64,000 bases of DNA from CAZFER01 sp964517495 (GTDB taxonomy: Bacteria; Hinthialibacterota; Hinthialibacteria; Hinthialibacterales; Hinthialibacteraceae), in NCBI GenBank assembly GCA_964517495.1, contig CAZFER010000017.1, forward strand, positions 1 to 64,000, read 5' to 3'. The notes under the pieces were generated by a model, which was given only the letters and a program-made list of their open reading frames with translations, had not been told where the DNA came from and did not search any database. Positions 44,827 through 53,060 of this stretch are shown piece after piece. Numbering within the stretch: position 1 is the stretch's first letter; every line of letters begins with the position of its first letter. Both the position numbers and the translations under genes were made by a program.

Positions 44827-45470
44827 CCAAGTTCCTTTACAACAGTTGAAACATACACTCTCTTATTATGGAAAGAACGAAATCGAGTTAATGTACGCCG
44901 ATCATATAAATGAAATCCAAACTTATTGAATACCTTCTCTGTCCGCCGATGATCATATGTTTGAATTTGTCCATAAATGATACGCACACCTTTTGCTTTG
45001 GCTTTTTCTTCAAATGCAGTCAAAAGTCGAACACCTACTCCAACATTGCGATATTCGGGTAATATGTTAAAGTGAAAATGACCAGCGTTTTTAGGAGCCT
45101 TGGGGGTTTCGCGTCCCCCTCGAAAACAACACCATTTTAAAAATGCCCGGCTGGCAGAATTATACCGCCCCAAAATAAAGCGCCACATTACTTTTGGTGC
45201 TATCAAACATCCCATTAAGTAGCCTGAAACAATAGTATGGTAATAAGGCCGTAAACTGGCCAATAAATAACCAACCACTTCCTCATCGGCGTTAACCACA
45301 AAGCAGTTTTCTGGTTCCCAATCCGTATAATAGCGAGTAAAAAAATCGGCAAACACCTCTCGATCATCAAACACAGGATCTATGGGTGCACCAGAAAAGC
45401 CCGTTTCACAACAAATGTGGCGTACAGCGGCTCGATCAGCCGGTGAGTACGGCCTTATAATGGGTTTCAT
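44823..45470 (-). CDS. GNAT-family N-acetyltransferase
   Basis: A 215-aa acetyltransferase if translation begins at the ATG at 45470 (MKPIIRPYSPADRAAVRHIC), 35 bases inside the 3' end of the GT4 gene; an earlier ATG at 45491 is also in frame. The acetyl-CoA-binding site is seen as NILPEYRNVGVGVRLLTAFEEKAKAKG near 140-165. The insert of about 50 residues before it is longer than in small GNATs. The substrate is unknown; its position between a GT4 and a deacetylase-like gene suggests an amino sugar. Confidence 0.85.
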   Translation of the reverse strand: MKPIIRPYSPADRAAVRHICCETGFSGAPIDPVFDDREVFADFFTRYYTDWEPENCFVVNADEEVVGYLLASLRPYYHTIVSGYLMGCLIAPKVMWRFILGRYNSASRAFLKWCCFRGGRETPKAPKNAGHFHFNILPEYRNVGVGVRLLTAFEEKAKAKGVRIIYGQIQTYDHRRTEKVFNKFGFHLYDRRTLTRFRSFHNKRVYVSTVVKELG

Positions 45471-46686
45471 TCCGTTTATCGTCTCTCTCATGATCAAGGG
45501 CAGAAAAAGTCTCTGCAGATTCGCCGGAAATGATATGCGAATATAAAGCCAGAATCTTTTCAAATGTGTTTTGAATGGAAAAATGATCAACAATTCTCTG
45601 CCGCCGTGATTGGCGATCATTTGAATTACTCAAATTGCGTATTCTTCTAACTGCGGTGGCCAAACATTCCGATGAAGATGATTCAGCCATAATTAAAGGC
45701 TCCTCCCCAGCCACAGAATCATCCAATCCACCGTTTTTCACAGCCAAAACCCTTGTTCCACACGCTTGAGCTTCCAACGAAGTAATGCCAAACGTTTCCC
45801 ATGTTCCCGCATGAACGTAAAGATCAGCGGCACAGTAGAATGCACGCAGTCTCGAAGTTAATCGGCTATATTGATACCATGTGACATCATGCCGTTTTCG
45901 CGTCACCCGTTCAACCAATCTTCGGCACTCACCATCTCCCACCAGCAACAAGTGATATCGTCCCTCCTCTGTTGTGTCGTGGGATAATTGCTCAATTAAT
46001 CCGATTAATGAACGAATATTTTTTTCACGCGCAATTCGCCCCACAAAAAGTAATAAATAATCCTCAGGAGATAAACCCAATTCCCGGCGAATTTCCGCCC
46101 CTTCATCACTGGGAAAAAAAACATTCACATCTGTCCCCAGGGGAATCCGAACGACTCGCTGGATTCCACATTGGGTTAAAACCTCTTCCATCCGTTTGCT
46201 GGCAACAATGGTGGCATCCATGCGATTGTATAAATCCATGATATAGTGATGAATTCGATTTGATAAAAAACACTCTATACGGCTTCCACAAAAACGCCGT
46301 ATGGTTCGGCCCAACGCCCGGGGAAAATCGGAATGATAAAACGCCACGATAGGAATATTGAATTTCCGGGCGGCTCTCAAAGCAATCCAGGCTGAGCGGT
46401 ATGGATCCCCAACTTCAATTAAATCAGGCCTCTCTTTATCAACAATCGCATGTATCTTTTTTTGATTCGTCAGCATTCGATAACTGATTGAACCAACCAA
46501 TCGCAATGATTTCACTTGGTAAAATGTTGTGTTGTGCCGGGTTGTTATCGAATCTTCATCACCTGGGACAATAACAATATGTTCAACATCTGATCGTTGG
46601 GCGAAATGACGCATCTTATCCTCCAGATAGCGGCGTACCCCACCACCCAAAGGGCTATAAAACTGAACCACATCACAAAGTTTCAT
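45436..46686 (-). CDS. GT4-family glycosyltransferase
   Basis: A 416-aa GT-B enzyme. The acceptor domain begins VVQFYSPLGGGVRRYLED, the usual glycine-rich loop. The donor domain has LLLFVGRIAREKNIRSL near 210, LLLVGDGECRRLV near 245 and ETFGITSLEAQACGTRVLAV near 305-325 (EX7E motif). The start follows GAGGCGAA. It leads the run GT4-GNAT-DUF2334-flippase-like and diverges from a TPR gene. Confidence 0.93.
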   Translation of the reverse strand: MKLCDVVQFYSPLGGGVRRYLEDKMRHFAQRSDVEHIVIVPGDEDSITTRHNTTFYQVKSLRLVGSISYRMLTNQKKIHAIVDKERPDLIEVGDPYRSAWIALRAARKFNIPIVAFYHSDFPRALGRTIRRFCGSRIECFLSNRIHHYIMDLYNRMDATIVASKRMEEVLTQCGIQRVVRIPLGTDVNVFFPSDEGAEIRRELGLSPEDYLLLFVGRIAREKNIRSLIGLIEQLSHDTTEEGRYHLLLVGDGECRRLVERVTRKRHDVTWYQYSRLTSRLRAFYCAADLYVHAGTWETFGITSLEAQACGTRVLAVKNGGLDDSVAGEEPLIMAESSSSECLATAVRRIRNLSNSNDRQSRRQRIVDHFSIQNTFEKILALYSHIISGESAETFSALDHERDDKRNETHYKAVLTG

Positions 46687-46796
46687 TTCGCCTCACTTCC
46701 CGGCCTTTTGTTCGCACGACTACCTTACCTTAAAAAAGAATGTTTTCCAATATATATACAAATAATTAACGAACTATTTGATTTGACGATAACGCA

Positions 46797-46805
46797 TGAT
46801 ATACT
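46797..46805 (+). promoter_or_regulatory. Extended -10 promoter of the TPR gene
   Basis: TG-A-TATACT (46797-46805) is an extended -10 box; the -35 is poor. The predicted start of transcription near 46812 gives a 28-base leader with AAGGAG. Confidence 0.4.
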
Positions 46806-46839
46806 TATGACTCGATATTTAAATAAAAGAAGGAGTTAA

Positions 46840-47760
46840 ATGAATAAACATATGTTATTTCAATGCTTGGGAAAAGGAATTTTCACACTTTGCCTTCTAT
46901 CTATTTTTATCGTCATTCCCCTGAGAGCGAACGCAGATGCACCTAACTCTAAGCCACTTAGTAACATAGAGTCATCAAATTCCACTTTTAAACGTGGCAT
47001 TGAATATTACCTTGATAAACAATACGAAAAAGCCGAGTTAATCTTTCGTCAATGTGTACAGACTGAACCCAAAAATGCCGAATATATGTGTTGGCTTGCC
47101 CAAACAATGGGCTTTCTCCTTGCTGAACAAGCTATGCAAGGCGTATCAAATCTCACCCTGCTCCCTGAAGGCCGGCGCGTCAAAAATTTATATCAAGAAG
47201 CAATGAAAGCGGATCCCCAAAATGAGCGTGCACGTATAGGTTATGCCATCATTTTACGTGATATACCCGCTATTCTGGGGGGAAGTGTTGATAAAGCCGA
47301 AAAACTTCTCCAAAGTGTATTGGATGATAATCCAAACAACATTTTTGCTTATCACCATTTGGGAACGTTATATATTCGCAAGCGGCATGATTTGCAAAAA
47401 GGGATGGATTGTCTAGAAAAAGTCATTTCTGTTGCTGAAGCGAAACAACTAACTGTAGAAGAAAAATTTAAATTGGATAATACATACCATGCTCTGGGAA
47501 AGACCTATTTGGATGAACTCAAAAACCCTGAGAAAGCGATTCCTTATTTTGAAAAAGCGGTTGATTTGGATGGGGCTTCCGCTGTTGAATTAATAGATTT
47601 ATCCAATGCTTATTATATGAAAGACAATATTTCAAAAGCAAAGGATTGCCTTCATAAAGCCGCCCAAATCGTTAAGAAAAACAAGTATAAACGATTCTCA
47701 TCTCAACTAAATGAACTGGCGGAAAAAATGAATACTGAGGTTGATCTGGGGTTTTCTTAA
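46840..47760 (+). CDS. Exported TPR-repeat protein
   Basis: A 306-aa protein with a signal peptide (residues 1-33, ending near ANADA) and TPR helices over about 45-290: KRGIEYYLDKQYEKAELIFRQ, AEKLLQSVLDDNPNNIFAY and AIPYFEKAVDLDGASAVEL are clear units. It starts 6 bases after AAGGAG. The function is unknown; it is likely a periplasmic scaffold. It is convergent with the GntR-UTRA gene and not related in detail to the TPR protein at 19990. Confidence 0.88.
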   Translation: MNKHMLFQCLGKGIFTLCLLSIFIVIPLRANADAPNSKPLSNIESSNSTFKRGIEYYLDKQYEKAELIFRQCVQTEPKNAEYMCWLAQTMGFLLAEQAMQGVSNLTLLPEGRRVKNLYQEAMKADPQNERARIGYAIILRDIPAILGGSVDKAEKLLQSVLDDNPNNIFAYHHLGTLYIRKRHDLQKGMDCLEKVISVAEAKQLTVEEKFKLDNTYHALGKTYLDELKNPEKAIPYFEKAVDLDGASAVELIDLSNAYYMKDNISKAKDCLHKAAQIVKKNKYKRFSSQLNELAEKMNTEVDLGFS

Positions 47761-47799
47761 TCATTGACCCAAAATAGAGCAGGTTAAAAAATCGTAAAT

Positions 47800-48546
47800 T
47801 CAGTCCTCATTTGGTGTACGGACTGACTCGAATGTAATGCGATGCAGTTTTGATACGGAAATAATTCGGATAAAAGCCACCACACGATTGTTATTGGTAT
47901 AAAGTATTCGATCGGCGAGCAAAGCTGTCTCACTGTTTTTTTTACGCAATAATTCCGCTTCTTTTTCTTCCAATGTGGTTACTTCCACTGAATCGGCACA
48001 ACGGGAAACATGTACTCCATATTTTTTGGTGATTAGTTCCAGTAATGATGAAGAACGAAGATCCTCCAACGGTAGGCCTGGACATAACCCATGGGATACA
48101 TAGGAAGTCTCTAACACCACAGGCTCATCATGAATCAAGCGCAACCTTGTTACCTTAAATACTTGATGCCCATTTTCCATCGAAAATAATTCGCTCATAT
48201 CCTCCGGAGCGACTGTTACCATTTTTTGAACCACTTCCGTGTCCCACTCAATCCCGAAATCAAGAACATTCTCTGTTAAATTTGTATATAACCAAACACC
48301 ATTATTTCCTGTTGGCTTTTTAACAAAAGTCCCTCTTCCCGCCGTCTTTTGGACATACCCCCGGCGAGCCAGTTCCTGCATCGCCGAGCGGACCACCGCT
48401 TTGCTTACCCCTTGCTGGCTGCATAATTGATCTTCGGTGGGTAATTTGCTCCCCACTGCCAACTCGCTTCGCTCAATCGCTTCTTCGATAATTTCAACTA
48501 ACTGCAGATAAAGCTTACGTGGATTATAACGGTCTATTAAGCGCAT
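47800..48546 (-). CDS. GntR-family regulator with UTRA domain (HutC type)
   Basis: A 248-aa repressor. The winged helix covers residues 5-75 (LYLQLVEIIEEAI, KLPTEDQLCSQQGVSKAVVRSAMQELARRGYV, GRGTFV). The UTRA ligand-binding domain spans about 95-240 (VFKVTRLRLIHDEPVVLETSYV, LLELITKKYGVHVSRCADSVEV). HutC-type regulators usually bind a sugar phosphate or an intermediate of the pathway they control. It diverges from the Tat-exported sugar-isomerase-like gene, its probable target. A perfect palindrome lies between promoter and ATG, and no Shine-Dalgarno sequence is seen. Confidence 0.92.
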   Translation of the reverse strand: MRLIDRYNPRKLYLQLVEIIEEAIERSELAVGSKLPTEDQLCSQQGVSKAVVRSAMQELARRGYVQKTAGRGTFVKKPTGNNGVWLYTNLTENVLDFGIEWDTEVVQKMVTVAPEDMSELFSMENGHQVFKVTRLRLIHDEPVVLETSYVSHGLCPGLPLEDLRSSSLLELITKKYGVHVSRCADSVEVTTLEEKEAELLRKKNSETALLADRILYTNNNRVVAFIRIISVSKLHRITFESVRTPNED

Positions 48547-48547
48547 G

Positions 48548-48563
48548 ATTATAATATTATAAT
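48548..48563. promoter_or_regulatory. Perfect 16-bp palindrome just upstream of the GntR-UTRA start
   Basis: ATTATAATATTATAAT is its own reverse complement. It begins 2 bases from the ATG and ends about 10 bases downstream of the predicted transcription start, the position of an autorepression roadblock site. Confidence 0.55.
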
Positions 48564-48580
48564 GTTTTTGTTTGATGATA

Positions 48581-48609
48581 ATTATAGCAACATTGTATCA
48601 ACCTGTCAA
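48581..48609 (-). promoter_or_regulatory. Consensus sigma70 promoter of the GntR-UTRA gene
   Basis: On the minus strand TTGACA (48604-48609), exactly 17 bases, TATAAT (48581-48586). All 12 consensus bases match. Transcription should begin near 48574, giving a 28-base leader that contains the palindrome and no ribosome binding site. Confidence 0.75.
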
Positions 48610-48671
48610 CAAAACCTCAAGAAATAATACTTCATATCACAAACTTTTTTTTACACGCCAGAATGGGACAC

Positions 48672-48833
48672 ATGGTGATTATAGTGGAAGAACTTTCAAA
48701 AACAGGCTTTTATATAGCTCTCATATTAGTAGGATTCACCGTTTTTGCCGAATGGTTGTGCCAGACCTATATTCAAAAATATGATTGGAATATCATGATA
48801 GGGGTTTTTGAAAAACAACTTTTCATGACTTGA
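48672..48833 (+). CDS. Possible 53-aa single-span membrane protein
   Basis: A short frame MVIIVEELSKTGF with a hydrophobic segment IALILVGFTVFAEWL and a charged tail. It lies in the gap between the divergent GntR and isomerase genes. Only a weak GGGA precedes the ATG. The coherent amphipathic composition suggests a real small protein, but chance cannot be excluded. Confidence 0.3.
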   Translation: MVIIVEELSKTGFYIALILVGFTVFAEWLCQTYIQKYDWNIMIGVFEKQLFMT

Positions 48834-48857
48834 AATACTTTTCAAAAACAGTCTTTT
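48692..48857. repeat. Repeats of CTTTTCAAAAACAG around the divergent promoter region
   Basis: ACTTTCAAAAACAGGCTTTT at 48692-48711 and ACTTTTCAAAAACAGTCTTTT at 48837-48857 are direct repeats. GTTTTTGAAAA at 48804-48814 is an inverted copy of the second core (TTTTCAAAAAC, 48839-48849). Three sites in 165 bases just upstream of the isomerase gene could be regulator sites. Confidence 0.4.
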
Positions 48858-48907
48858 CGTCTAATTAACAAACATAACCAGAACAATACATGAGGAGAAT
48901 TTTAGCC

Positions 48908-49780
48908 ATGTCCAACATTCAATTAAACCGCCGTTCAGCCTTAACATTCCTCACCGCCGGAGTAGCAGCTACAACTATTTTGCCCAAAACTGCTTTTGCT
49001 CAAGATAAGTCATTGAAAGGAAACATAAAACAGTCTGTTTCCAAATGGTGTTTTAATCAATATATTGAAGACCATTCATTGGAGGATTTCGTACAACAAT
49101 GTGCAAAACGAGGTCTTGTGGGTATAGATTTAGTTAATTCAAACGAATGGCCCGTCATTAAGAAACATGGTTTGATTCCCACCATGGTGCCTGGTGCGGG
49201 CGGAATTGTTAACGGCCTCAACGACAAAAAGAATCATAAAAATTGCATGGAACAATTCAAGAAAAATATTCCTCTGGCAGCAGAGAACAACATCCGTAAT
49301 GTCATCACCTTTTCAGGAAACCGTCATGGCATGACCGATTATGAAGGGTGGGATAACTGCACTGAGATTCTGAAAGAAGCCGTCAAAATCGCTGAGGACC
49401 ATGGTGTTATCATTTGCATGGAACTCCTTAACAGTAAGGTTGATCATAAAGATTATATGTGTGATCGTACCCTTTGGGGGGTGGAACTCTGCAAGCGGGT
49501 TGGTTCCCCTAATTTTAAATTGCTTTACGATATTTATCACATGCAAATCATGGAAGGTGATATTATCCGTACCATCAACCGTTACCATGAATATATTGGC
49601 CATTATCATACCGGTGGCAATCCAGGCCGAAAAGATATTGATACATCGCAGGAACTTTATTATCCTGCCATTATGGAAGCCATTGTCAAAACAGGTTTTG
49701 ACGGCTACGTGGCTCATGAATTTGTTCCTAAAAAAGGGTTGGAATCATTGGAAACCGCCATTGCCCTTTGTGATGTTTAA
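48908..49780 (+). CDS. Tat-exported TIM-barrel isomerase/epimerase-like protein (Hyi family)
   Basis: A 290-aa protein of the hydroxypyruvate isomerase/xylose isomerase-like family. The ATG at 48908 is 8 bases after GAGGAG; an ATG six codons earlier lies on the ribosome site. The N-terminus has a twin-arginine signal NRRSALTFLTAG and a cleavage region near AFAQD, so it is exported folded. Metal-site residues are seen in CMELLNSK (about 172), LLYDIYHMQ (about 206), YHTGGNPGRKD (about 232) and VAHEFVP (about 268). It probably isomerises or epimerises a sugar acid or keto-sugar outside the cytoplasm. The divergent GntR-UTRA protein is its likely regulator. Confidence 0.88.
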   Translation: MSNIQLNRRSALTFLTAGVAATTILPKTAFAQDKSLKGNIKQSVSKWCFNQYIEDHSLEDFVQQCAKRGLVGIDLVNSNEWPVIKKHGLIPTMVPGAGGIVNGLNDKKNHKNCMEQFKKNIPLAAENNIRNVITFSGNRHGMTDYEGWDNCTEILKEAVKIAEDHGVIICMELLNSKVDHKDYMCDRTLWGVELCKRVGSPNFKLLYDIYHMQIMEGDIIRTINRYHEYIGHYHTGGNPGRKDIDTSQELYYPAIMEAIVKTGFDGYVAHEFVPKKGLESLETAIALCDV

Positions 49781-49814
49781 ATTGAGCCACTTGTCCCGCA
49801 AATCAAACTTCATA

Positions 49815-49843
49815 GGGGGAAACACGCTTGTTTCCCCCTTTTT
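49815..49843 (+). terminator. Rho-independent terminator after the Tat isomerase gene
   Basis: GGGGGAAACA (49815-49824), loop CGCT, TGTTTCCCCC (49829-49838), then TTTTT. A strong stem 35 bases after the stop. Confidence 0.9.
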
Positions 49844-49931
49844 CATCAACGCTTTAAACGTACCATAATTTAAAACATGATTTTAAAAGTGATCCAACCA
49901 AATGATTATGTTTATTGGATCGGAGAATATA

Positions 49932-50546
49932 ATGTCAGAACTTCCAATTGTTCAGAACAATGAGTTTTCAGAACTATCAGCAGCGCTAAGTGACAGCCGC
50001 CCATCCTGGCACGAATATTTTATGATGATGGCCAAACTGGCCGCTACACGTTCAACCTGTTTTTCCCGCCCGGTGGGCGCGTTAATCGTGAAAGACCGGC
50101 GGGTCTTATCCACGGGGTATAACGGTGCACCTCCTGGAACATGGCATTGCACAGACGAAAAAAAGTGCTTTTGGCGCCAACCAGAAAATCATGTTCCCGG
50201 GATTGAACCCCGCGACTTGTCCCGCGCTATCCATGCTGAGATGAATGCCATCGCCCATGCTGCCCGGAATGGAATCAGCATTGAAGGTGGTATTTTATAC
50301 TGCACCCTTTCACCCTGCATGAACTGTTTCAAAGTTTTGATTAGTGCCGGGATCAAAGAGATATATTTCGAGCATATTTATGATTTTAATAACCAGGGGG
50401 GAGACCGCTTTTTGTTGGATTATTACCAGCAATATCAAGAACTTATCGCGGTTACCCAACTAAAAATATCCGATCAGAGCTATGCAATAGCCAACCAATT
50501 CATATCCGATATCACATCCCAGCGGCGCCATGATCATTATTCCTGA
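49932..50546 (+). CDS. Deoxycytidylate deaminase family protein
   Basis: A 204-aa zinc deaminase of the dCMP deaminase/ComEB group. The ATG at 49932 follows GGAGA; a start ten codons earlier has no ribosome site. The core begins PSWHEYFMMMAKLAATRSTC, then VGALIVKDRRVLSTGYNGAPPG. The zinc/catalytic motif AIHAEMNAIAHAA is near 100 and the second ligand pair SPCMNCFKVLISAGI near 130. It converts dCMP to dUMP for dTTP supply. The 25-residue N-terminal and 45-residue C-terminal extensions are slightly longer than usual. Confidence 0.92.
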   Translation: MSELPIVQNNEFSELSAALSDSRPSWHEYFMMMAKLAATRSTCFSRPVGALIVKDRRVLSTGYNGAPPGTWHCTDEKKCFWRQPENHVPGIEPRDLSRAIHAEMNAIAHAARNGISIEGGILYCTLSPCMNCFKVLISAGIKEIYFEHIYDFNNQGGDRFLLDYYQQYQELIAVTQLKISDQSYAIANQFISDITSQRRHDHYS

Positions 50547-50882
50547 TGTAACTGGCAGTAATTGAAATGGAATAAATCAATACAATTTCACAGATACTTT
50601 CAGTATCCAGCCATCATGCTTCATAGCACATAAGTATCATATCTTTACATATTAAAAAAAATCAATTTATTTTTCCCTCCTTTATTAATATTTCATTAAA
50701 ACTGACGATAACTCTACTAAAGGATGGGAAAATTTTTCTCCCGCAGGAAAAAAATGCCGACCCGAAAGATTATTACATTCCCTTCCCAGACCGTAAGTCT
50801 TTTAGTTAAAGATAGTTAAAAGAAGTATACGGGGAAAGATAAATTGGCACACCCTTTACTTATTAAAGTAAAGGAGGTGAAA
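50547..50882. other. Intergenic region before the receiver gene
   Basis: A 336-bp AT-rich gap. Besides the hairpin at 50853-50874, a small GATAC-TTTCA-GTATC repeat lies at 50593-50607. TGGCAC-N5-TTAC at 50846-50860 resembles a sigma54 promoter but lacks the invariant GC at -12. No gene is supported. Confidence 0.4.
50853..50877 (+). promoter_or_regulatory. Hairpin overlapping the Shine-Dalgarno of the receiver gene
   Basis: CCTTTACTT (50853-50861), loop ATTA, AAGTAAAGG (50866-50874) is a perfect 9-bp stem. The 3' arm includes the first bases of the ribosome site AAAGGAGGTG, so folding would hide part of it. It could act as a translational switch or RNA thermometer. Confidence 0.45.
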
Positions 50883-51257
50883 ATGAAAATCCTTATCAAC
50901 GAAGCCAATGAAGACATAAGAACGTTATACCAAGCCATCTTCTCTCCATATGAAGCTGAGATCACTTTTGCTGATGATATCAATGAAGCAGAAGAATGGG
51001 CTAAAAATGGAGAATTTGACGTGGTATTTCTGGAAGTTGGCTTTCCTGATATGGAAGGAATAATGGCTGCGGACCGCATGTTTAATAAAAATCCCAATCA
51101 ATCATTGGTATTAGTATCATCTGTTCCTATAAATAAAACAGTCATAAGTGAAGCCATCAAACATCCTGTTCGCTATTTTATGAAACCATTTGATATTCAA
51201 AGCATTCGAACATTTTTGCAATACCAAACCAACCGGCTGGCCGCTTCAGCCGCTTAA
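50883..51257 (+). CDS. Degenerate stand-alone receiver-domain protein
   Basis: A 124-aa receiver domain with no output domain. The ATG at 50883 follows a perfect AGGAGGTG; an upstream in-frame ATG is within the hairpin. Strand 1 reads MKILINEANED where the usual acidic pair is changed to Glu-Ala. The phospho-acceptor position is Glu51 (DVVFLEVGFPDMEG) instead of Asp. The switch Ser (LVLVSS, 79/80) and Lys101 (FMKPFD) remain. A Glu here often mimics the phosphorylated state, so this may be a constitutively active or non-phosphorylated signalling protein. Confidence 0.85.
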   Translation: MKILINEANEDIRTLYQAIFSPYEAEITFADDINEAEEWAKNGEFDVVFLEVGFPDMEGIMAADRMFNKNPNQSLVLVSSVPINKTVISEAIKHPVRYFMKPFDIQSIRTFLQYQTNRLAASAA

Positions 51258-51267
51258 TCCTCAAAAA

Positions 51268-51900
51268 TCAAACAATTAATTTACGGACCCGTTTAAACTG
51301 TTCTGTTCCCGCTTCATACATTAATTCAAACAATACCGATTCTGTATTCGTCAATATCGCGCCGGCATGTTGCATACGTTCGAGTGCCAAATCCCGGTTA
51401 AAGTCACTCCGTGAGCAGGTTGCCAATACGGGGAGATGGACAGAATAATCATTAGCCAGCAAATCAAGAACGGATTGCAACACGCAGACATGGGTTTCAA
51501 CGCCCGTCACGATAACCTGCTTCCGTTTCGTGGCTTCGAGAATCTGCCAAAAATCTTCATTTCCACAGCAGCTAAACGTCATTTTTTCAACTATGGATTC
51601 CTCATCAATTTCTTTTCCGACCTCTTCCACTATTTGTCCCAAGCCTTGGGGATATTGCAACGTAGCGATTACAGGCACATTGAGCATCTTGCATCCCTCG
51701 ATTAAACGAACAATTTCGGGGGTAACCGCTTCACGTTGTTCCATCACTCGGACCATGCGTTCTTGATAATCAATAACCAGCATGACTGTATCATCCTGCC
51801 TTAAAATTGATTCATGATGTTTATGCTTTCGGCGGCGTGATCGTAGTGAGGTTTTCTTTTTCGTTGTATCTTTCATTGACATTGCGTTATTTGGGCTCAT
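51268..51900 (-). CDS. Isochorismatase-family hydrolase
   Basis: A 210-aa cysteine hydrolase. After a 35-residue basic N-terminal tail (RSRRRKHKHH) the fold starts DTVMLVIDYQERMVRVM with the catalytic Asp. The Lys region is near KMTFSCCG, and the nucleophile Cys is in IVTGVETHVCVLQSVLDLL near 140. Members hydrolyse isochorismate, nicotinamide or other amides; the substrate is not known. The start at 51900 follows GGGAGG. It is 33 bases after the DUF2225 gene and convergent with the receiver gene. Confidence 0.9.
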   Translation of the reverse strand: MSPNNAMSMKDTTKKKTSLRSRRRKHKHHESILRQDDTVMLVIDYQERMVRVMEQREAVTPEIVRLIEGCKMLNVPVIATLQYPQGLGQIVEEVGKEIDEESIVEKMTFSCCGNEDFWQILEATKRKQVIVTGVETHVCVLQSVLDLLANDYSVHLPVLATCSRSDFNRDLALERMQHAGAILTNTESVLFELMYEAGTEQFKRVRKLIV

Positions 51901-51933
51901 TACAAACCTCCCAATGTGAGTCCTGTCGTTTGC

Positions 51934-52974
51934 TTATGATTCTTCCACTTCGTCCTTGGTTTCGAAGTGGTGTTTGTAGAGTTCTTCCACTTCGTTTACA
52001 AAATTTTGTTGATTTGAGCTTGATATTTGTTTAAGCCGGTTATCCGCGTAATTGCGGGCATAGCGTAAACACTTTTTTCCGGCTTCTTCATTTGAAAATT
52101 TAAAATGAAGTTTTGCCATTAAAAGATTCATTCCCCCATCTTTCAATTCAATGGGAATGGAGTTTAAATCGTCATTGTCAAAACTCAATTGCATGTATCT
52201 ATAGGCTTCTTGCCAATAATCCTGAATCAAATCAGCATGTTTTTTTTCATCGGTCTGGTCAATATTTTGAATTAATTCTTCAAGAAATTGTATACTTTGA
52301 AGGTAATTGGTCCCAATAAAATAGAAACGCGGTTCGGATGATTTCATATCCAAAGGATTATCTTCAAACTGGGTTTCAATGGCGGTTTTAAGGGTTTCAT
52401 GATCCCAAGTGGCTGGTTCCACATCATGGTTGAATGCGATACGTACCATTTGGCAATATCGATCCACGGCAAAGCAGGCCAAGGCCGTGATATAATCCCT
52501 CGGATCTGAAAACATCAATGTGAAAAAAGGAAGGCCGATTTGTTCTTTATTGTTCCAGATTTTCTCGAATGTTGCGCGAGTTCGAGTATTTACTGGTCGG
52601 TTATTTTTTTTATCCAGAATCGCACTTTCTCGTTCGAACAAACTGAAGGTATCCACTAAAACTTTGAAACGATCTTCCGTGGTTCGTTCAAAATATTCTT
52701 TCATTTGTTTATGTTTGGAGGGGCTGCGGAAAAAGTATTTATGATTATCGACACCAAAAGAATATTCATTTGATGCAGTTAAGCAATTTGGACAAATGGT
52801 TGTTTTCAAAACATCAGGGTACTCATCATATTCTGCTACGGGTTTGGTATGAGCGACCATCCATTCGTCATATAAAATGATCTGACTTTTGGTAATGAAC
52901 TGATAGTTGATCATATCTGATTCACATGTCAGACAATTGGTCTCCCGTTTCCATAAAGCCTTTTTCTTAGGCAT
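51934..52974 (-). CDS. DUF2225 family protein
   Basis: A 346-aa cytoplasmic protein of the DUF2225 family. The N-terminal Cys pairs (NCLTCESD and TICPNCLTAS, about residues 13 and 62) form a zinc-binding-like site. A long helical region with TPR-like character covers about 130-330. Function is unknown across the family. It precedes the isochorismatase gene in the same direction with a 33-base gap. Confidence 0.85.
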   Translation of the reverse strand: MPKKKALWKRETNCLTCESDMINYQFITKSQIILYDEWMVAHTKPVAEYDEYPDVLKTTICPNCLTASNEYSFGVDNHKYFFRSPSKHKQMKEYFERTTEDRFKVLVDTFSLFERESAILDKKNNRPVNTRTRATFEKIWNNKEQIGLPFFTLMFSDPRDYITALACFAVDRYCQMVRIAFNHDVEPATWDHETLKTAIETQFEDNPLDMKSSEPRFYFIGTNYLQSIQFLEELIQNIDQTDEKKHADLIQDYWQEAYRYMQLSFDNDDLNSIPIELKDGGMNLLMAKLHFKFSNEEAGKKCLRYARNYADNRLKQISSSNQQNFVNEVEELYKHHFETKDEVEES

Positions 52975-53060
52975 GTCCTATCCTCCAAAGCCTTCTGAAA
53001 CTGTAATACCTTTCCCCTCATATTCATCTGGTTATACATTAAATTTAAAAGGACTAATGT

